DNA of 64,000 bases from Spartobacteria bacterium LR76 (GTDB taxonomy: Bacteria; Verrucomicrobiota; Verrucomicrobiia; Chthoniobacterales; Terrimicrobiaceae). The translations under genes were made by a program, and so were the position numbers. Shown here piece after piece: positions 59,913 to 64,000 of the stretch; the stretch's first letter is position 1, and every line of letters begins with the position of its first letter. The DNA lies in NCBI GenBank assembly GCA_003054655.1, contig QAYZ01000016.1, positions 1,302,001 through 1,366,000 of the forward strand. Reading direction: 5' to 3'. The notes under the pieces are model-generated. The model was given only the letters and a program-made list of their open reading frames with translations. It searched no databases and was not told the origin of the DNA.

Positions 59913-60956
59913 TTACACTGCTGGTTGTTGTTGGGTGAGACAGTGAAAGGCTCCCAACCCCCATATGAGCTCCCGGCAGTCGATGGGAACGATCTCTCGG
60001 GTCGGGAAAACCTCCTTCAAGACCGAAGCCGCCCAGGCGTCATTGGTATCGTGGTAGACAGGGAGCAGCACCCGGGTGTTGGCGATGTAGAAATTTGCAT
60101 AGCTCGCGGGCAGGCGCTGTCCCTCGCGGGCGATGCGGGCCGGCATGGGAAGCTTGATGACATTGAGAAGACGCCCGTCCTTGAGGCTCATGCTCTGGAG
60201 TCGCTCGAAATTCACGCGCAACGGTTCGTAGTTTGGGTCATCCTCATCCTCCTCCACCACGGTCACGACTGTATCCTCGGAGACAAACCGGGTGATGTCG
60301 TCGACATGCCCGTCGGTATCGTCTCCCTCAATGCCATCGCCGAGCCAGAGAATCTGGGATACGCCGAGGCACTCGCGGAGTTTCGTTTCGATCTCGCTGC
60401 GATTGAGATGCGAGTTGCGGTTCGGATTGAGCAGGCAGGACTCTGTGGTCAGCACGGTTCCCTTGCCATTCACATCGACCGAGCCGCCCTCGAGGATGAA
60501 GTCGTCGTATTCGAAAACCGGGAGGCCGAGCTTGTTGCCCATGTGGGTCGCTGCCTCGTCGTCTTCCTCGAAGGGCGAGAGTTTGTAGCCCCAGGCGTTG
60601 AAGCCGAAATTGATCGCGGCCAGCCTCGGTGCATCCTTCTTCACGACAAAGATCGGGCCGTGATCGCGGCACCAGGGTTCGTTCGTGGCGATGTGAAAAA
60701 ACTCCAGGCGCTCCGGCGGCGCGCCCTTGAGCAGCCCGCGCACTTGTTTTTCCTGCTCCGTGTCTTTGACATTGATACGGACGATCTCGGAATGCGCGAG
60801 AGCTTCGGCCATCTTGACGAAGGCGGGGATGACCTTTGCGTAGGCGCCGGGAAAACTGTTGCCTTCGGGATGCGGCCACGAAATCCAGGTGGCTTCGTGG
60901 GGCTGCCATTCGGCGGGCATGGCGTATCCCTGTTTGGCGGGGGTGCTCGTGGACAT
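59913..60956 (-). CDS. aguA: Agmatine deiminase (AguA)
   Basis: A 347-residue enzyme that hydrolyses agmatine to N-carbamoylputrescine and ammonia, towards putrescine. Motifs: MPAEWQPHEATWISWPHP at the N-terminus, TNEPWCRDHGPIFVV, LEGGSVDVNGKGTVLTTESCLLNPNRN, WLGDGIEGDDTDGHVDDITRFV, and the catalytic Cys339 in FHCLTQQQP (the family has GGIHCxTQQxP). The start MSTSTPAKQGYAMPAEWQPHE at 60956 is chosen; the frame stays open far upstream but only as antisense of miaB. Monocistronic, divergent from miaB with 117 bases between the starts. Confidence 0.95.
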   Translation of the reverse strand: MSTSTPAKQGYAMPAEWQPHEATWISWPHPEGNSFPGAYAKVIPAFVKMAEALAHSEIVRINVKDTEQEKQVRGLLKGAPPERLEFFHIATNEPWCRDHGPIFVVKKDAPRLAAINFGFNAWGYKLSPFEEDDEAATHMGNKLGLPVFEYDDFILEGGSVDVNGKGTVLTTESCLLNPNRNSHLNRSEIETKLRECLGVSQILWLGDGIEGDDTDGHVDDITRFVSEDTVVTVVEEDEDDPNYEPLRVNFERLQSMSLKDGRLLNVIKLPMPARIAREGQRLPASYANFYIANTRVLLPVYHDTNDAWAASVLKEVFPTREIVPIDCRELIWGLGAFHCLTQQQPAV

Positions 60957-61073
60957 GGATAGAATGTACCTCGGGTTCACCGATTGAAAACAAGCCGTTT
61001 TTTGTAACATCGAAAAGCCGCGCAACGAGGCTGGAAATTTGCCATGGCGTGGGTATTCTGAAGGTTTCTCCCG

Positions 61074-62432
61074 ATGCCAAACGTCTACATCAAAACCTAC
61101 GGCTGCCAGATGAACGAGCGCGACTCCGACCATGTCGCCCGCTCCCTCGTCGCCCGGGGGTATCAGATGGTAGACGATGAGCAGGAGGCCGACGTGATCC
61201 TCCTGAATACGTGCAGCGTCCGCGACATGGCGGAGCAGAAGGCGATCGGCAAAATGGGCATGCTGCAACGATTGCGCGAAAAGCGCCCGCATCTGGTCTT
61301 TGGCTACCTCGGGTGCATGGCCCAGAGCCGCGGCGAGGAACTCCTGAAAACCTCGCCCAATGTCGACCTCGTGGCAGGAACGCAGAAATTTCACCGCGTG
61401 GCGGATTACGTGGACGAATTGATCCGCCGCAAAATGGAGGCCCGCATGGACAACGAGCGCCTGGCCATCGTGGACGTGGAGGAGGAAGCCGGGTCGCAAT
61501 CCCACATCCGCGAGCATCTCGATGCCGCCCAGCAGGCGACGGCGTTTGTCTCGATCATGCAGGGGTGCAACATGCACTGCGCGTTTTGCATCGTGCCGCA
61601 GACTCGGGGAGCGGAGCGCGGGCGAACGATCGAGGATATCGTGGCCGAGGTGCGCGGACTCGCCGCCCAGGGCGTGCGCGAGGTCACCCTTCTCGGTCAG
61701 ATCGTCAATCTCTATGGCCGGCACGAATTTGAGAAACGTGACGGCATCAGCCCGTTCGTGCAGTTGATCGAGGCGGTTTGCGCGGTGGATGAGATCGCCC
61801 GCGTGCGCTTTACCTCCCCTCACCCGATCGGATTCCGCGAGGATCTGATCAACGCCTTCAACCGCCTGCCCAAGCTGGTCGAGCATGTCCACCTGCCGTT
61901 GCAAAGCGGTTCCGATCGCATCCTGAAGGCGATGCGCCGGGGCTACACCGCCGAGAAATATCTCAAGCTGGTCGAGCGCCTGCGCGAGGCCCGGCCCGGC
62001 ATCGCGATCACCACGGACATCATCGTCGGATTCCCCGGAGAGACCGAGGAGGACTATCAGCAGACTCGCCAGCTCACCGAAACCGTCGGTTTCGACCATG
62101 GGTTTATTTTCCGCTACTCGCCCCGCCGAGACACGCCGGCAGCCACGATGGGCGACCAGCTTCCCGAGGAGGTGAAAGAAGCCCGCAACCAGGATCTGCT
62201 CTCGGTCATCAGCAAGTCGTCGCGGGAAATCCTGGAGGCTCATGTGGGCCAGCGCGTGGAGATCCTCTGCGAAGGCCCGAGCAAAACGAATGCGGAACGC
62301 CTCACTGGCCGCACCCGCACGAACAAGGTGGTCGTCTTCGAGGGCGCTCCCCGGCACATCGGCCAGGTCTTCGATGTGCAGATCGTCTCCGCCTCGACAT
62401 CCACCCTGTATGGCGATCCCGCCCTGCTGTAA
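61074..62432 (+). CDS. miaB: MiaB, tRNA-2-methylthio-N6-isopentenyladenosine synthase
   Basis: A 452-residue radical-SAM methylthiotransferase that adds the methylthio group to isopentenyladenosine 37 in tRNA. The N-terminal UPF0004 domain has the second cluster Cys11, Cys47 and Cys81 (TYGCQMN, NTCSVRD, GYLGCMAQ); the radical-SAM motif is GCNMHCAFC with Cys165, Cys169 and Cys172; a C-terminal TRAM domain is present (VGQRVEILCEGPSKTNAERLTGRTRTNKVVVF). It belongs to the MiaB rather than the RimO or MtaB branch because of MNERDSD and the TRAM ending. Its end overlaps the glycosylase gene by 23 bases. Confidence 0.95.
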   Translation: MPNVYIKTYGCQMNERDSDHVARSLVARGYQMVDDEQEADVILLNTCSVRDMAEQKAIGKMGMLQRLREKRPHLVFGYLGCMAQSRGEELLKTSPNVDLVAGTQKFHRVADYVDELIRRKMEARMDNERLAIVDVEEEAGSQSHIREHLDAAQQATAFVSIMQGCNMHCAFCIVPQTRGAERGRTIEDIVAEVRGLAAQGVREVTLLGQIVNLYGRHEFEKRDGISPFVQLIEAVCAVDEIARVRFTSPHPIGFREDLINAFNRLPKLVEHVHLPLQSGSDRILKAMRRGYTAEKYLKLVERLREARPGIAITTDIIVGFPGETEEDYQQTRQLTETVGFDHGFIFRYSPRRDTPAATMGDQLPEEVKEARNQDLLSVISKSSREILEAHVGQRVEILCEGPSKTNAERLTGRTRTNKVVVFEGAPRHIGQVFDVQIVSASTSTLYGDPALL

Positions 62433-63249
62433 GGTCCGGGCCTACGAATTCGATCTGAAGCGAACGCTGGAAAGCGGTCAGGTCTTTCATGCCATGCCGG
62501 TCGGAAAGGGCTGGCAGGTGCTGGCGGATCGCACGCCGTTTTACATTGAGCAGGATGGCGAGTGGCTTCTCGTGGAAGAGGGCCGGGAGGAGCTGGTGGC
62601 GAGGTACTTCTCCTTCGATCATCCGCTGGAGGCCATCTACGAGGAATTTCCCAGGGACCCTTTCAGCACAGCGGCTCTGCACTCGTGCCGGGGGTTGCGC
62701 ATCATCCGACAGCCTCGCTGGGAGTGCGTCGGCACCTTTATCACCTCGCCCATGAAGCAGGTGAGCCACATCCGGCAGATCTCCCTCACCCTGCGGGGGC
62801 GGTATGGAAAAAAAGTCCCGGGGTCCCTGATCAATGCGTATCCCGATCCGAGCGCGCTTGCCGCCTTGCAGGAGGAGGATTTGCGGGATTGTAAACTGGG
62901 TTTCCGTGCCAAGGGACTCCTCGGCACCGCTCGCACTGTGGCGGAAGGCCGCGTCGATCTGGATGCCATCGCTGCACTGCCCACCCCGGAAGCCAGGAAG
63001 GCGCTTTGCACCCTGCCCGGGGTCGGGCGCAAGGTGGCAAATTGCATCCTGCTTTTCGCCTACGAGCGCCTCGATGCCGTGCCGGTGGATGTCTGGATCG
63101 GCCGCATCCTCCTCGCCATGCGCAAGCGCAAAGGGTCCAATCTCACCCTGGAGAAGTATTCCGCCCGGAAATTCGGCGTCTACGCGGGATATGTGCAGCA
63201 ATATCTTTTCCACCACGCCCGAATCACCAAGACTCTGCCCGCAGCATGA
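62410..63249 (+). CDS. OGG1-type 8-oxoguanine DNA glycosylase
   Basis: A 279-residue helix-hairpin-helix DNA glycosylase. The N-terminal domain (FDLKRTLESGQVFHAMPVGKGWQVLADRTPFYIEQDGEWL) and central RQPRWECVGTFITSPMKQVSHIRQ are of the OGG1 type. The HhH-GPD motif is LPGVGRKVANCILLFAYERLDAVPVDVWIGRIL, with Lys208 as nucleophile and Asp227 as general acid, 19 residues apart as in human OGG1 (249/268). It should excise 8-oxoguanine opposite C. ATG 62410 lies within miaB, so the two are co-translated; the TonB-like gene begins by ATGA overlap at the 3' end. Confidence 0.9.
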   Translation: MAIPPCCKVRAYEFDLKRTLESGQVFHAMPVGKGWQVLADRTPFYIEQDGEWLLVEEGREELVARYFSFDHPLEAIYEEFPRDPFSTAALHSCRGLRIIRQPRWECVGTFITSPMKQVSHIRQISLTLRGRYGKKVPGSLINAYPDPSALAALQEEDLRDCKLGFRAKGLLGTARTVAEGRVDLDAIAALPTPEARKALCTLPGVGRKVANCILLFAYERLDAVPVDVWIGRILLAMRKRKGSNLTLEKYSARKFGVYAGYVQQYLFHHARITKTLPAA

Positions 63250-64000
63250 AGTGGTTGTACGGAGAAAATACGCCGGAACGGCGCAAGGTCGCGATTGCCC
63301 TCGCGATCTCCATCCTCCTGCACCTGCTGCTCATCCTCGTCGTCGCAGCAGTAATCATGTACCGGCCCGTCCCGCCGCCGGAAGACCAGACAGTCGAGCT
63401 GACCATCGTCGAACCGCCCCCGCCGACTCCGCCGCCACAGGTCACGAAACCCATCTTCGTCGATAGTACGGACTCCCAACCGGCGGAAACTCCTCCCAAG
63501 AACTCCCCGTTTGAGTCGGACCGCGATACCAAGGGGGCATCGGAGCAAACCAGTTCCGTCCAGGCTCCAGTGCCCACCCAGGATGGAGAGAACTCCCCCG
63601 GCATGGAACTGCGCAACCGCGAGTACACGGACAGCCCGCGCCCCGGCCAGCCGGCTCCGCCTCCTTCTCAGCAACAGCAAGCCCAACAGGCGCAGCAAAC
63701 TCAGCAGCAGGCGCAGCAACAGCCGACGCCTCAACCCACAGCGACACCCACTCCGCGACCGGTGATGACTCCGCGGCAAACCACGCCTCTTGCCCTGCTG
63801 GAACCCACCCCTACGGCCACCCCAACACCCCGCCCCACGCCTCCCGAGCCGCAGCAACCGCAGCAGCCAAACCAACAGACTGCCCAGCAGCCACCTCAGC
63901 CGCAGCAGCCTCCGCAGCCCCCGGGCGCTCCGGGGTATCAGCCCCAGACACGCATCACCCGGCTGAAAGGAAACATCTCAAATCGCGGTCGGGCCTCCCT
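63246..64000 (+). CDS. TonB-like energy transducer, 3' truncated by window edge
   Basis: 251 codons are visible before the window ends. The N-terminal helix (RRKVAIALAISILLHLLLILVVAAVIMY) contains the SxxxH pattern ISILLHL typical of TonB, with the His conserved for coupling to ExbBD. It is followed by VELTIVEPPPPTPPP and a very long Pro/Gln/Thr-rich periplasmic linker (QQQQAQQAQQTQQQAQQQP, TPTPRPTPP). The start of a C-terminal domain (QTRITRLKGNISNRGRAS) is visible but its TonB C-terminal fold lies beyond the window. It overlaps the glycosylase stop by four bases (ATGA), and exbB/exbD are not in the window. Confidence 0.75.
   Translation, partial: MKWLYGENTPERRKVAIALAISILLHLLLILVVAAVIMYRPVPPPEDQTVELTIVEPPPPTPPPQVTKPIFVDSTDSQPAETPPKNSPFESDRDTKGASEQTSSVQAPVPTQDGENSPGMELRNREYTDSPRPGQPAPPPSQQQQAQQAQQTQQQAQQQPTPQPTATPTPRPVMTPRQTTPLALLEPTPTATPTPRPTPPEPQQPQQPNQQTAQQPPQPQQPPQPPGAPGYQPQTRITRLKGNISNRGRAS

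Noticed and set aside
60957-62357. N-terminal extension of agmatine deiminase to 814 residues
   Set aside because: The extra part is the antisense of miaB and has no protein-like pattern; AguA begins at MSTSTPAKQGYAMPAEW.
63654-63930. CAG/CAA- and CCx-rich tract as a tandem repeat or CRISPR-like element
   Set aside because: It is an in-frame Pro/Gln-rich linker of the TonB-like protein with irregular codons, not a repeat array.

Overview
The window looks like a chromosomal segment of a GC-rich, carbohydrate-degrading member of the Verrucomicrobiota, probably near Chthoniobacter/Terrimicrobium. The evidence is a four-gene pseudopilin cassette of the Verru_Chthon A-D type, three proteins with a C-terminal PEP-CTERM sorting signal (two carrying autotransporter-type beta-strand repeats), solo prepilin-like proteins with the H-X9-DG ending, many LacI/GntR/XylR-type regulators and many glycosidases. 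No transposase, integrase, CRISPR array or rRNA was seen. There are two tRNA genes, Cys(GCA) and Ala(CGC).

Layout. 1-2642: end of a secreted CBM9-like protein and a sialate-O-acetylesterase-like enzyme. 2702-16247: a GntR-regulated module. A PEP-CTERM repeat protein and a leftward operon (small secreted protein, secreted acetylesterase, MDR dehydrogenase, Asp-box propeller protein) lie opposite a GntR regulator, followed by a GH28-like protein and a Gfo/Idh oxidoreductase. 16450-22684: the D-B-C-A pseudopilin cassette. 23129-25656: a mannosylglucose phosphorylase (GH130) divergent from a XylR-like regulator. 25772-28743: housekeeping genes (RlpA-like lipoprotein, aldo/keto reductase, YkvA-like protein, BamE-like protein, tRNA-Cys). 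29171-37661: an SSS transporter, then a leftward operon with a PfkB-HAD fusion, a deoxyhypusine-synthase-like protein, a GmhA-like isomerase and a mutarotase-like protein, all behind a LacI regulator. 37790-50294: a beta-propeller-like protein, then a module with PEP-CTERM, small secreted CBM-like, prepilin and beta-helix genes on the left of a LacI gene, and oxidoreductase, MFS, GH94 phosphorylase and LamG genes on its right. 50450-59179: a LacI module with a PEP-CTERM protein, CBM-like protein, TIM-barrel glycosidase, GH151-like glycosidase, prepilin and a GH36 remnant. 59450-64000: tRNA-Ala, agmatine deiminase, MiaB, an OGG1-type glycosylase and a TonB-like protein running off the end.

The most interesting theme is modular. 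Three sugar-utilisation modules each pair a regulator with its own palindrome: TTTGTT-TR-AACAAA for the GntR module, TTCCGGAA-type repeats for the middle LacI module, and AGAGAAAGTAYTTTCTCT for the last LacI module. The same palindrome recurs in front of both a PEP-CTERM gene and a pseudopilin gene (or cassette), or in front of an operon that contains both. This suggests that each substrate induces its own surface protein and pseudopilin together with its enzymes, perhaps in place of the SusC/SusD pair of Bacteroidota. This is inference from sequence layout only; the operators are visible directly, their binding proteins are not.

Where a start codon was trimmed from the longest open frame, the choice rests on signal peptides, known domain starts, or tight overlap with the upstream gene. 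Shine-Dalgarno sequences are weak or absent in front of many genes here, so several starts remain uncertain.
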